Assembly: GCF_900103625.1 (NCBI RefSeq) | Contig: NZ_LT629700.1 | Coordinates: forward strand, 1,674,001 to 1,738,000 | Direction: 5' to 3' | Source of the DNA: Corynebacterium mycetoides | Lineage (GTDB): Bacteria; Actinomycetota; Actinomycetes; Mycobacteriales; Mycobacteriaceae | Length of the DNA: 64,000 nt | Shown here: one piece after another, positions 37,326 through 45,662 of the stretch | Position numbering within the stretch: position 1 is the first letter of the stretch | How the letters are laid out: every line of letters starts with the position of its first letter | The notes under the pieces: generated by a model | Database searches by the model: none | Told to the model about the DNA's origin: nothing | What the model saw: only the letters and a program-made list of their open reading frames with translations | Made by a program: the position numbers and the translations under genes

Positions 37326-38657
37326 TCAGGCTCCCAGAAACCGGTGCACCAGGCTGCGGTAGGCGCTCACGGTGAGCTTGACGTCCTCTACCTCGACGTA
37401 TTCGTCGTGGGAGTGCAATAGATCCAGCACGTTGCCGAGGGTTTGGCCACGCCGGTGCAGCGCGAATCCGTATCCGACCCCGCCCGCGCGCCGCGCGAAG
37501 CGCAGGTCGGATCCGCCGGCGGCGATGGTGGGTACGACGGGCACGCCGGGAAAGAACTCGTCGAAGGTGTCCACGATCGCGCTATAGAGCGGGCCCGAGG
37601 CTGGCGAGACGGTGGCGTCCTCCGTGATCAGGTGCTCGATGGTCACGCGCTGCGCGAGGTCTCCTAAAGCCTCGCGCAACATGTCGTCGATCTCACCCTG
37701 CGTCTGGCCGGGCAGCGGCCTGATGTCCAGCTCCAGCGAGGCGGTCGACGGCAGCACATTGATGGCGGAGCCCGCACGCAGCACGGTGGGGGAGACGGTC
37801 AGGTGGCTCATTGCGTGGGAGTAGCGTGCGAGGTCTTTTAGGGCGGCGTACCCGGAGCCGTCGATAAGCGCCTGCTCGGTGGCGGGGTCGAAGCGGAAGG
37901 CGCGCACATACCCCTGCCACAGGTCGTCGCCGCTGACCTCGGGGGAAGTGGCGGCGATCCGCCGCGCGACCTCGGCGATGAGCCCGACGGTTAGTTCCCG
38001 CCCGTACGGCGTGGAACCGTGCCCGGCGTCGCCGTGCACCGTCAGGCGGCGCTGGGCGGCGCCCTTTTCGCCCACGACGACAACCAGGGCGTCCGTCCCG
38101 TCCGCAACCGGCAAGTGGCTGCCGCCTTCCTCGGAGAGGCAGTTGCGCCAGCTGAAGGCGTCGGGGTGGTTCTGTGCAATCCACCCTGCGCCCAGGCCGC
38201 CGCGGGCTTCCTCGTCGGCGCACCCGACGAAGGTGAGGGTTCCGCGCGGCCGGGTTCCGGAGAGGGCGACGTCGCGGGTCACCGCAGCCATGGCGGCGGT
38301 GATGTAGAGCATGTCCGTCGCTCCGCGGCCGTAGATTCTGCCACCGTCCTCCTCGGCGGCGAAGGGGTCGCGCGTCCACCGCGGCAGGTCGACGGGCACC
38401 ACATCCGTGTGCCCGAGCAGGGTGAGCGGCTCCGCCTCGGGGTCGGAGCCGTCGATGGTGAAGGCGATGGACACGCGCGACGGGTGGGGCTCGAAGCGTT
38501 GCACGCGCACGCCGGTGCCGGCGAAGAAGGACTCCAGGGTATCGGCATTGCGGACCTCGTTGCCCGAATCCGGGGTCAAGTCGTTCACACACGCGTTGCG
38601 GATCAGTTCCTTCAGCAGGGACACCGCCGCCTCGGCCGGAGAAATGGTGTTGGTCAT
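37326..38657 (-). CDS. M20 family metallopeptidase (dipeptidase/deacylase)
   Basis: A 443-aa zinc peptidase of the M20/ArgE/DapE group. Metal and catalytic residues are in LLGHTDVVPVD, GRGATDM and ADEEARGG, with later HGDAGHGS and SHDEYVEV containing the C-terminal zinc His. Substrate not determined. The start at 38657 is supported by TACACT 7 nt upstream (38665-38670) and no RBS; much longer in-frame readings upstream are shadows of the divergent regulator. Confidence 0.8.
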   Translation of the reverse strand: MTNTISPAEAAVSLLKELIRNACVNDLTPDSGNEVRNADTLESFFAGTGVRVQRFEPHPSRVSIAFTIDGSDPEAEPLTLLGHTDVVPVDLPRWTRDPFAAEEDGGRIYGRGATDMLYITAAMAAVTRDVALSGTRPRGTLTFVGCADEEARGGLGAGWIAQNHPDAFSWRNCLSEEGGSHLPVADGTDALVVVVGEKGAAQRRLTVHGDAGHGSTPYGRELTVGLIAEVARRIAATSPEVSGDDLWQGYVRAFRFDPATEQALIDGSGYAALKDLARYSHAMSHLTVSPTVLRAGSAINVLPSTASLELDIRPLPGQTQGEIDDMLREALGDLAQRVTIEHLITEDATVSPASGPLYSAIVDTFDEFFPGVPVVPTIAAGGSDLRFARRAGGVGYGFALHRRGQTLGNVLDLLHSHDEYVEVEDVKLTVSAYRSLVHRFLGA

Positions 38658-38750
38658 GGGGTGGAGTGTAGTTTCAAAGTCTAACGGATTAGTCATATGC
38701 GCGAATGTGCATGTATCGTGTGTGAAACAAGTGGCGGAAAGGTGGGGAAT

Positions 38751-39341
38751 GTGGCGAGACGGGAAATGAGCACGGACCCGCGCGCCGTGCGCACCCGCGC
38801 GACGCTCATTAATTCTACGATCGGGCTGCTCAAGACGAACCGGGCGGAGACGCTGTCTGTGTCCCAAATTGTCAAGGAGGGAAAGCTCAGCCGGCAGGTC
38901 TTCTACGAGCACTTCGCCGACCGCGATGCCTTGCTGTACGCGGCGGGGGAGAAGATGATCGAGACCGCGTTCGAGTGGTCGAAAGAACACGCGCGCTCCT
39001 TCAGTGGGCCGGAGGGCTTGGTTACCAGCCTGTTCACGGCCATCGAGCCGCACCGGGAGGCAATGCGGAACCTGTGCGACGGGCCGGTGCATTGGCGCAT
39101 CCACAGCTACAGCGTGGGCAAGCTCATTCCGTTCCTGGAGACGGAGCTGCGCGCCAACCTCGAGCGGTCCGGTGCGGAGGTCGTGGAGGAGAATCTGCGG
39201 CCCACCGCCGAGTTGCTGGCGAACGGGGTGGCCGCCCAGCTTACGGAGGCAGTCCGCGAAGGCCGCACGGTTGCCGAGACGCGCGACGTGATGCGGCGCT
39301 GCCGCGCGACCCTCGACGCTTTGAGGTACGACCAGCCCTAA
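38751..39341 (+). CDS. TetR family transcriptional regulator beside bioB (BioQ candidate)
   Basis: A 196-aa TetR protein. The N-terminal helix-turn-helix is TLSVSQIVKEGKLSRQVFYEHF; the rest is the helical ligand and dimer domain. Start GTG 38751 has AAAGG 8 nt upstream; ATG 38766 is an alternative. It ends 39 bp before bioB, and the gap contains a TGAAC-N3-GTTCA palindrome like BioQ operators. BioQ is a TetR repressor of biotin genes in corynebacteria and mycobacteria, so this may be BioQ, though the HTH alone does not prove it. TATCGT (38714-38719) may be its -10. Confidence 0.7.
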   Translation: MARREMSTDPRAVRTRATLINSTIGLLKTNRAETLSVSQIVKEGKLSRQVFYEHFADRDALLYAAGEKMIETAFEWSKEHARSFSGPEGLVTSLFTAIEPHREAMRNLCDGPVHWRIHSYSVGKLIPFLETELRANLERSGAEVVEENLRPTAELLANGVAAQLTEAVREGRTVAETRDVMRRCRATLDALRYDQP

Positions 39342-39345
39342 GCAC

Positions 39346-39376
39346 TTGAACACCGTTCAGTGGTGTGCGATAGTTT
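39346..39376 (+). promoter_or_regulatory. bioB promoter with BioQ-like operator
   Basis: TTGAAC (39346-39351) as -35 and GATAGT/TAGTTT (39369-39376) as -10. The palindrome TGAAC-ACC-GTTCA (39347-39359) covers the -35 box; it matches the BioQ operator type TGAAC-N3-GTTAC closely. Confidence 0.65.
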
Positions 39377-39380
39377 CTCC

Positions 39381-40367
39381 ATGCACACCATTGTCGACAC
39401 CGCCCGCGCCACCGTTCTCGAAGGCGGCGAGGGCCTTACCCAGGACCAGATCCTCGAGGTCCTCACCATCCCCGATGAGCACCTGACCGACCTTTTGGAG
39501 CTCGCCCACCAGGTCCGCGTCGCCCACTGCGGCGTGGAGGTCAGCCTGGAGGGGATCATCTCCCTGAAAACCGGCGGCTGCCCCGAGGACTGCCACTTCT
39601 GCTCCCAGTCGGGCCTGTTCGAGTCCCCCGTGCGCGCGGTGACCTTGAACATCGACGAGCTGGTGGAGGCCGCGCGACAGTCCGCCAAGATGGGCGCGAG
39701 CGAGTTCTGCATCGTCGCCGCCGTGAAGGGCCCCACCGAACGCCTGCTTGACCAGGTCAAAGACGCCATCCAGGCGATCAACGCCGAGGTGGACATCTCA
39801 ATCTCCGCCTCGCTCGGCATCCTCACCCGCGACCAGGCCCGCCGCCTCCGCGAGATGGGCGTGAGCCGCTACAACCACAACTTCGAAACCGCCCGCTCCT
39901 TCTTCCCCAACGTGGTGACCACCCACACCTGGCAGGAGCGGCGCGACACCCTTGAGTACGTCCGCGCCGAGGGGATGGAGGTGTGCTGCGGCGGCATCAT
40001 CGGGCTCGGCGAGTCGCTCGAGCAGCGCGCGGAGTTCGCGGCCCAGCTGGCTGACGTTGCCCCCCACGAGGTGCCGATGAATTTCCTCGACCCGCGCCCC
40101 GGCACCCCGTTCGCCGACCGCCCGCTGGTGTCCCAAGGTGAGGCGCTGCGCGCCGTCGCCGCCTTCCGCCTGGCCATGCCCAGCGCCCAGCTGCGCTTCG
40201 CCGGGGGCACCGAGCTCGCGCTTGGCGACGACGGCACTGAACGCGGCCTCCTCGGCGGCGCGAACGCGATCATCGGGGGCAACTACCTGACCACCGCGGG
40301 CCGGCCCATCGAGCGCGACCGCGACGCCGTGGACCGCGTGGTGTTCGAGACCATCAAGGTTTTGTAA
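39381..40367 (+). CDS. bioB: Biotin synthase
   Basis: A 328-aa radical SAM enzyme that inserts sulfur into dethiobiotin. The CxxxCxxC cluster motif is CPEDCHFC (Cys67, 71, 74). Other family marks are [18 protein letters not shown] and the [2Fe-2S] region. ATG 39381 lies just after the predicted -10 with almost no leader. The downstream bsaP gene begins at the very next base after the stop. Probably biotin-repressed through the operator upstream. Confidence 0.95.
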   Translation: MHTIVDTARATVLEGGEGLTQDQILEVLTIPDEHLTDLLELAHQVRVAHCGVEVSLEGIISLKTGGCPEDCHFCSQSGLFESPVRAVTLNIDELVEAARQSAKMGASEFCIVAAVKGPTERLLDQVKDAIQAINAEVDISISASLGILTRDQARRLREMGVSRYNHNFETARSFFPNVVTTHTWQERRDTLEYVRAEGMEVCCGGIIGLGESLEQRAEFAAQLADVAPHEVPMNFLDPRPGTPFADRPLVSQGEALRAVAAFRLAMPSAQLRFAGGTELALGDDGTERGLLGGANAIIGGNYLTTAGRPIERDRDAVDRVVFETIKVL

Positions 40368-40571
40368 GTGAAAACGCCCGCAAGCACCGAGCTTGCCGAC
40401 GCCGTCGCGTCCGGCCGAGTCAGCTTCTCCCACCCCGAAGGGCGGGAGTGGGACGTGCCGCGCATCTGCCCGCTGTGCGGGCGCCGAATGGTGGTCAAGC
40501 TCAACCCGTTCGGCTGGGTTGCCACCTGCTCGCGCCACGGGGAGTTTCGCTCCGAGTGGCTCGAGCGCTAA
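40368..40571 (+). CDS. bsaP: Biotin synthase auxiliary protein BsaP
   Basis: A 67-aa protein with conserved cysteines CPLCGRRM and ATCSRHGEF. Actinobacterial bioB genes are followed by BsaP, a small iron-sulfur protein that supports BioB sulfur transfer; the Cys pattern and position agree. GTG 40368 follows the bioB TAA directly. Downstream transcription now runs into an inserted IS element rather than the original hairpin. Confidence 0.8.
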   Translation: MKTPASTELADAVASGRVSFSHPEGREWDVPRICPLCGRRMVVKLNPFGWVATCSRHGEFRSEWLER

Positions 40572-40581
40572 AAACAGACAC

Positions 40582-40589
40582 GCACCGCC
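40582..40589. repeat. Target-site duplication, left copy (GCACCGCC)
   Basis: The 8-bp sequence GCACCGCC flanks the IS here and at 41977-41984, as expected for an IS256-family insertion. Confidence 0.92.
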
Positions 40590-41976
40590 GGGTTAAACGA
40601 CAAAATGTGTGTCCGGATTCATCGATTTGTTTGGGTTGATCAGCGGTAATCCGGAAAGTATATGATCTTGGAGCTTATATCCGTCCCAGGGCGGCGAAAT
40701 ATTGGGGTGTGACAGCAGCGTGTGGTAGGCGCCGGTGTTGGCTTGATCAATGCCGAAGAACCAACCCCGATGCCAGGTGTGCGGCGGCGAGACGAAACGC
40801 AACGGGAAGACCTCCGCCAACCGCACCCGGTGGCGGTGCAAAATCTGCGGCGCTTCCACCACCAAGCAGCGCCCCGATATCACCAACTCCGCAGCCTTCG
40901 CAGCATTTATCGCCCACCTCACGACCGGTGCGAGCTTGAGAACCGCTGCTGCCGAAGCAGGGTGTCATCCGCGTACCCTGCAACGCCGGTTTGAATACTT
41001 CTGGCTAGTTGATGTCCCCGATCCCACGATCGGGCACGAAGGCCGGGTCTACGACCAGGTCTTCATCGACGGCACCTACACCGCCGGCGGGTGTCTCATC
41101 GTAGCCGCCACCTTGGATCACGTCATCGCCTGGCACTGGTGCACACGTGAGACCACCGGCGACTACCAAAAGCTCCTCGAACGTATCCCCGCGCCCCTGA
41201 TCGCTGTCATCGACGGCGGCCAAGGCGCTGCCAGCGCAATCAAGACATGCTGGCCCACAACGAAAGTGCAGCGCTGCCTCGTCCACGCCCAACGCGTGGT
41301 ACGCCGACACACCACCTCACGCCCACGCACCGATGCAGGACGAGCGATCTACCAGCTCGCGCTCAACCTCACGAAGATCACCGATCTTGACGAGGCGGCC
41401 GCGTGGGGTGCGCAGCTACACGAATACGGCAACGTCTACCGCGACTGGATGAACCAGAAAACGTGGACAACCGACCCGGCGACACGGCAACGCACCTGGT
41501 CATGGACGCATGAACGCACCCGCAAGGCCTACAACAGCCTCAACCACCTGTGGCGAAACAACCTACTGTTCGTCTACCTCGAACCACCCGACGGTGTCCT
41601 CGATGCCAACCGGATCAAATCCACCACCAACAGCCTTGAAGGCGGCATCAACGCCCAACTGAAACTGCTGACCCGCACCCACCGCGGACGATCCGGGGAG
41701 CATCAGCGTCGGATGCTGGAGTGGTGGCTGTATCTGCAAACGGAACTGCCTGACGATCCTGTTGAGATCGCCAGGCAGTCCAACTGGGGCCAGGACCAAC
41801 TCGCCAAAGTATCCACCCTGACCCACAACGAGAACCACGCCGACCACGAAACCGGACGACCAGCCCTCTACGACAACGCTATCGACACCAACTACACACA
41901 CTCAATCGGCATCCAAAAAGGCCACATCTAACCCCGCGACACGCCGACAACAGACACACATTTTGTCGTTTAACCC
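40590..41976 (+). mobile_element. IS1249-like insertion sequence (IS256 family), 1387 bp, complete
   Basis: Ends are perfect 24-bp inverted repeats (40590-40613 and 41953-41976, beginning GGGTTAAACGACAAAATG), flanked by 8-bp direct repeats GCACCGCC. It contains one intact transposase. Length, 8-bp duplication and transposase type match IS1249 known from Corynebacterium. Perfect ends and duplication point to a recent insertion. It entered the hairpin between bsaP and the convergent cold-shock gene. Confidence 0.93.
40750..41931 (+). CDS. IS1249-type transposase
   Basis: A 393-aa DDE transposase with an N-terminal zinc ribbon (CQVCGG and CKICG), a helix-turn-helix (SLRTAAAEAGCHPRTLQRRF) and the catalytic core: Asp in FIDGTYTAGG, Asp in AVIDGGQGAA and Glu in NSLEGGINAQL. 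No frameshift or stop, so the element could be active. Its codon use is less GC-skewed at third positions than the host genes around it. Confidence 0.9.
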   Translation: MPKNQPRCQVCGGETKRNGKTSANRTRWRCKICGASTTKQRPDITNSAAFAAFIAHLTTGASLRTAAAEAGCHPRTLQRRFEYFWLVDVPDPTIGHEGRVYDQVFIDGTYTAGGCLIVAATLDHVIAWHWCTRETTGDYQKLLERIPAPLIAVIDGGQGAASAIKTCWPTTKVQRCLVHAQRVVRRHTTSRPRTDAGRAIYQLALNLTKITDLDEAAAWGAQLHEYGNVYRDWMNQKTWTTDPATRQRTWSWTHERTRKAYNSLNHLWRNNLLFVYLEPPDGVLDANRIKSTTNSLEGGINAQLKLLTRTHRGRSGEHQRRMLEWWLYLQTELPDDPVEIARQSNWGQDQLAKVSTLTHNENHADHETGRPALYDNAIDTNYTHSIGIQKGHI

Positions 41977-42006
41977 GCACCGCCCCACCCGAAGGTGAGG
42001 CGGTGC
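41977..42006 (-). terminator. Former bidirectional terminator, split by the IS; hairpin restored by target duplication
   Basis: Arms GCACCGCCCCACC (41977-41989) and GGTGAGGCGGTGC (41994-42006) with one mismatch and a 4-nt loop. The hairpin survives on the cold-shock gene side because GCACCGCC was duplicated, but the T-rich stretch that followed it on the minus strand (about 40571-40581) is now 1.4 kb away. Confidence 0.7.
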
Positions 42007-42021
42007 GCGTGCGCGTCGTTC

Positions 42022-42225
42022 TTAGAGTGCGACGACCTGCTGGGCCTGGGGGCCCTTTGCGCCTTCGCCGATCTCGAACTCGACCTGCTGGTTCTCCTCG
42101 AGGTTGCGGTATCCGGTGCCCTGGATCTCCGAGAAGTGGACGAACACGTCCGCGGAACCGTCGTTAGGAGCGATGAAGCCGAAGCCCTTGTCGCCGTTGA
42201 ACCATTTCACAGTGCCCTGTGCCAT
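42022..42225 (-). CDS. cspA: Cold-shock protein (CspA family)
   Basis: A 67-aa OB-fold RNA chaperone with RNP1 KGFGFIAP and RNP2 VFVHFSEI motifs, start [17 protein letters not shown] 42225 has GAAGGTAAT upstream. The 170-bp region upstream, with no other gene, probably carries the long structured leader typical of cold-shock mRNAs. Its terminator has been damaged by the IS insertion. Confidence 0.95.
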   Translation of the reverse strand: MAQGTVKWFNGDKGFGFIAPNDGSADVFVHFSEIQGTGYRNLEENQQVEFEIGEGAKGPQAQQVVAL

Positions 42226-42395
42226 ATTATTACCTTCAAATTCTTGTGGTGGTGCTACGAGTGGCAGCATGATTCACTGTCACCGCGAGCCGAAAAACGA
42301 CTGTTAATCCCTGCTAGCACGCGAACCTTTTCAAAGAACTGTGTAACAATTTTTGCGACTGCGGATGAGCTTGTCACACTTCGGGGCGCGGTGCG

Positions 42396-43211
42396 CTATC
42401 GGGGGTGAATTCCTACCCCCAGCTCCTCGCCGAGGGCCACCGCCACCTGGTCGAGCGCATCGATGGTGTCTGCGTAAGAACCCGCTGGTGAGCGCGACGC
42501 GATGGCGACGCCGACCACGCGGTGGCCCACACGCACGAACCCCATCTGGCGCGAGTGCCAGGACCCGTCGAGCCTGTCGCCGCTCCAGCCCCCCTTGAAC
42601 ACGGCGCCCTCGACGTTGCCCAGACCCCATCGCTGCTCCTCCACGATGTTGTTCATGGCGACGATGACCTCGTTGTCCTCGTCGAGCGTGGACAAGTACC
42701 AGCCGTAGCGGGCCGCCGACGCCAGCGGCCATTCCGAACGCCCGAAGGCGGGGCTGACCTCGATGGATGCGCCGGCCTCGGCCACTTCTTCGGCCACCTT
42801 TTCCGTTCCCACGCAACTAAGGAGCGCCCGGGCGGAGTCGTTGTCCGACCACTCGATGGAGGCCTCGATCATCGACGAGATCGCGGCGTCGCTGTAGGAG
42901 CAGTGCTCCAGGGAGGCCAGCGCGATGGGGACCTTGACGGTGGACCAGGACGGTAGGGTTGCGACTGAGCCTGTGTGGCCGTTGATGTGGCCGTCGTAAA
43001 GCGCGATGCCCAGCTCCGTGCCGGTGGCCCGCTCGATCTCGTCGAGGTCGTCGTGCAGCGACCTCAGGGTGCCGTTGACGTCGATCGGTGCGGACACTGC
43101 GACCTGGGCGATCCGGGACTCTTCGATCGTGGCGACGGCCGGCGGTTGAGGCGCGGGGGCGCAGCCTGCAAGCAAAAAAAGGGCGGGCAGCAGCCCTTTA
43201 CACGTGTTCAC
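42396..43211 (-). CDS. Beta-lactamase-like/penicillin-recognising lipoprotein
   Basis: A 271-aa lipoprotein (lipobox LLAGC) of the serine beta-lactamase/PBP fold. Motifs: SWSTVKVP (SxxK), EWSDNDSA (SDN) and FKGGWSG in the KTG position. It resembles class A-like corynebacterial proteins that may hydrolyse or bind beta-lactams or act on peptidoglycan; activity is not established. Start GTG 43211 has a leaderless -10 TAAACT (43220-43225) that overlaps the stop codon of the upstream phosphatase gene. Confidence 0.75.
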   Translation of the reverse strand: MNTCKGLLPALFLLAGCAPAPQPPAVATIEESRIAQVAVSAPIDVNGTLRSLHDDLDEIERATGTELGIALYDGHINGHTGSVATLPSWSTVKVPIALASLEHCSYSDAAISSMIEASIEWSDNDSARALLSCVGTEKVAEEVAEAGASIEVSPAFGRSEWPLASAARYGWYLSTLDEDNEVIVAMNNIVEEQRWGLGNVEGAVFKGGWSGDRLDGSWHSRQMGFVRVGHRVVGVAIASRSPAGSYADTIDALDQVAVALGEELGVGIHPR

Positions 43212-43222
43212 GTGAGGGGAGT

Positions 43223-44224
43223 TTAAACGCTACCTGAGAGTTTGTCCCACTCGGCTTTCAGCGCGTGGCCGTCGCGGCCCGAGATGGAGGGAACGCCCCG
43301 GTAGTTGCCCGGTTGCGCGATCGTCGTGGTGCTGCCGTGGGCGAGGACGTGCTCGGAGGGCGAGAGCTCACGGATGGCCACCAGCTCCACCCGGTCCGGG
43401 TGCTCGAAGACGAGATCGGAGTAGATCATCGGGTCGTGCTGGCCGTCGTCGCCGACCAAGGTGAACGTGATGTTGGGGAAGTCGATAAGCAGGTTGCGCA
43501 GCTGCACGCGCTTATGCTCGGGCCCGGAGCGGAACAGGCCGGTGGGCGTGGGCCCCCAGTCCGTCAGCAGCAGCGGTCCCCGCGGGAGGCCGTGGCGTGC
43601 AACGAATTCGACCAGGGTGTCGTAGGTGTTCCACGCGCCGGTGGAGAGGTAGAACACCGGCTCGTCGGCCTCGCGCAGCGCGGCGTAGAACTGCGCCATC
43701 CCCTCGACCGGCTGCCGCGTGTTGGTCTTTTTCACCCACGAGTTCCAGGCCGCGAGCACCGCCCGCGGCAGCATGGTCACCATGACGGTGTCGTCCACGT
43801 CCGAGATGATGCCGCGTGTGACCTCGTCGCCGATGATCTGCACGGGAGCGGGTTCCCGGATCCCGCTGAGCACGACGGTGACGGTGGCCTCGTGCCACCC
43901 GGGTTCCAGCCCGTGGCCCAGGATGAGAACCTCGAAGTACCCCTCCTCGTTGGTGCGCGCGTGAACCCGCTGCCCGCCGAGCTCGACCGTCACGGGGGTT
44001 TCCGGCACGGGGGTGGTGATGAATTGGCGCCACCCTCGCTGCGCAACGCCGTGGTTGCCGGCGGGGTCCTCCATGAGCACCCGGCCCACCACCCGGGCCC
44101 GCTCGGGGCTGCCGTAGCCGGTGAACCCCGTCGCCCGGGGCACCCAGTTCGCGCGCGACTTCCGGCGCACCCCCGCGCGCACCAGGCGCCGTTCCGCGGA
44201 CCGTGCAATATCTGCGATACCCAT
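43223..44224 (-). CDS. App1-type phosphatidate phosphatase (DUF2183)
   Basis: A 333-aa protein with the HAD-like DxDxT motif in GIISDVDDTVMVT and a second block FTLVGDDGQHDP, as in App1/DUF2183 phosphatases. It has no signal peptide. Yeast App1 acts on phosphatidate; bacterial substrates are unknown. The start at 44224 has TATCGT 8 nt upstream (44233-44238) and no RBS. It is divergent from amn with only 34 bp between start codons. Confidence 0.78.
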   Translation of the reverse strand: MGIADIARSAERRLVRAGVRRKSRANWVPRATGFTGYGSPERARVVGRVLMEDPAGNHGVAQRGWRQFITTPVPETPVTVELGGQRVHARTNEEGYFEVLILGHGLEPGWHEATVTVVLSGIREPAPVQIIGDEVTRGIISDVDDTVMVTMLPRAVLAAWNSWVKKTNTRQPVEGMAQFYAALREADEPVFYLSTGAWNTYDTLVEFVARHGLPRGPLLLTDWGPTPTGLFRSGPEHKRVQLRNLLIDFPNITFTLVGDDGQHDPMIYSDLVFEHPDRVELVAIRELSPSEHVLAHGSTTTIAQPGNYRGVPSISGRDGHALKAEWDKLSGSV

Positions 44225-44232
44225 GGTCGCCC

Positions 44233-44250
44233 ACGATAGTTCAGTAGGGT
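44233..44250. promoter_or_regulatory. Back-to-back leaderless promoters of the phosphatase and amn genes
   Basis: -10 boxes TATCGT (minus, 44233-44238) and TAGGGT (plus, 44245-44250) lie 6 bp apart within the 34-bp gap between the two start codons. The -35 regions must reach into the opposite gene, so the promoters should compete for RNA polymerase. Confidence 0.65.
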
Positions 44251-44258
44251 GGGTGGTC

Positions 44259-45662
44259 ATGGAGCACGTCATGGAGAGGGTGGACAGCGTCGAGGACGGC
44301 GTGACCAAGCTAATGGAGCTCTATGCCGCGTCGTGCGAGCTCGCCCGCACCACCATCGCCTCCGGCGACTACGCCGGGTATGAGAATGTTCTCTACCCGA
44401 AGATCGCAGTGGACATCAAGCAGTGGGCGCCGGTGGACCGCCGCGAACCCTTCGGCTACGTCGACGCGGCCGGCACGTATTCCGCTGCGCTGTCGCGGCC
44501 GGACCTCATGGCGCCGTACCTGAGAAACCAGCTGCGCGCCCTGTGCACGAACTACGACACCGAGATCCGTGTCGGCTACTCGGACATCCGCATCCCGCCG
44601 GAGTACATCCGCGGGGTCGAGGGCCTCTCCGAGGTGCGCGCCGCCTACTCCGACGCGGTGCCCCGCCCCACGCTTGACGACGTCCACGACGCCATCATCG
44701 ACGGTGAGTGGGACTCGTTCCACGGGGAAGAAAAACCGCTGTTCCACTTCGGGCCGCAGCGCTTCGACATCGCCTGCGCCCGCATCGAGCACTACACCGG
44801 CATCCCGGTGGACACCGTGCAGCGCTTCATCCTGTTTACCAACTACGCCATGCACACCCGCGAGTTCGTCAGCTTCGGGCTGCGCGCGATGGAGGAGGAA
44901 GGCTCGCGCTACACCAGGCTGATCCTGCCGTCGGGTGAGGTGGAGCCCAGGGAGAACCCCGACGACATCGACCTCGGCTCGCCGCGCCAGATGCCGCGCT
45001 ACGACCTGGTCACCGACAACGGCGACGGCATCACCATGATCAACATCGGTGTGGGCCCGTCCAACGCGAAGACGATCACGGATTGCCTGGCCGTGCTGCG
45101 CCCGGAGGCGTGGATCATGATCGGCCACTGCGCCGGCCTGGACGGCCGGATGCGTATCGGCGACCTCATTTTGGGCAACGCCTACGAACGCCACGACAAC
45201 CTCCTCGACGACCACATCCGCCGCGACCAGCCCATCCCCGCCGTGCCGGAGATCCAGCGCACGCTGGAAAAGACCGTGGAGAAGATCTACGGGGAGGACC
45301 CGTCGCTCATGCGCACCGGCACCGTGCTGTCCACGGGCGACCGCAACTGGGAGTGGAAGTCCCCGAAGGAGCTGTGGAACTGGCTGCGCGGCTCCACAGC
45401 CGCGGCCGTGGACATGGAATCATGCACCATCGCCGCCAACGGGTACCGCTACCGCGTGCCCTACGGCACCCTGCTCGCCGTGTCCGACCTGCCGCTGCAC
45501 GCCGTGCCGAAGCTGCCCGCCGCGGCTCAGGCCTTCTACTCCAACTCGAAGGAGGCCCACGTGATGTGCGCGGTCATGACGATGGAGAAGCTAGCCAAGA
45601 ACCCCGAGCGCCTGCGCACCCGCAAGCTGCGGCGGACCATCGGCGAGGTGCCGTTTCGGTGA
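44259..45662 (+). CDS. amn: AMP nucleosidase
   Basis: A 467-aa AMP nucleosidase that splits AMP into adenine and ribose 5-phosphate. The N-terminal Amn-specific domain is followed by the nucleoside-phosphorylase-like core with INIGVGPSNAKTITD, MIGHCAGLDGRMRIGD and AAVDMESCTIAANGYR. Start ATG 44259 has TAGGGT 8 nt upstream. The stop overlaps the sirtuin start (GTGA), so AMP breakdown and NAD-dependent deacylation are made from one mRNA. Confidence 0.9.
   Translation: MEHVMERVDSVEDGVTKLMELYAASCELARTTIASGDYAGYENVLYPKIAVDIKQWAPVDRREPFGYVDAAGTYSAALSRPDLMAPYLRNQLRALCTNYDTEIRVGYSDIRIPPEYIRGVEGLSEVRAAYSDAVPRPTLDDVHDAIIDGEWDSFHGEEKPLFHFGPQRFDIACARIEHYTGIPVDTVQRFILFTNYAMHTREFVSFGLRAMEEEGSRYTRLILPSGEVEPRENPDDIDLGSPRQMPRYDLVTDNGDGITMINIGVGPSNAKTITDCLAVLRPEAWIMIGHCAGLDGRMRIGDLILGNAYERHDNLLDDHIRRDQPIPAVPEIQRTLEKTVEKIYGEDPSLMRTGTVLSTGDRNWEWKSPKELWNWLRGSTAAAVDMESCTIAANGYRYRVPYGTLLAVSDLPLHAVPKLPAAAQAFYSNSKEAHVMCAVMTMEKLAKNPERLRTRKLRRTIGEVPFR

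Noticed and set aside
37326..39353. Extended N-terminus for the M20 peptidase reaching past 38657
   Set aside because: The extra part is antisense to the TetR gene, and a leaderless -10 fixes the start at 38657.
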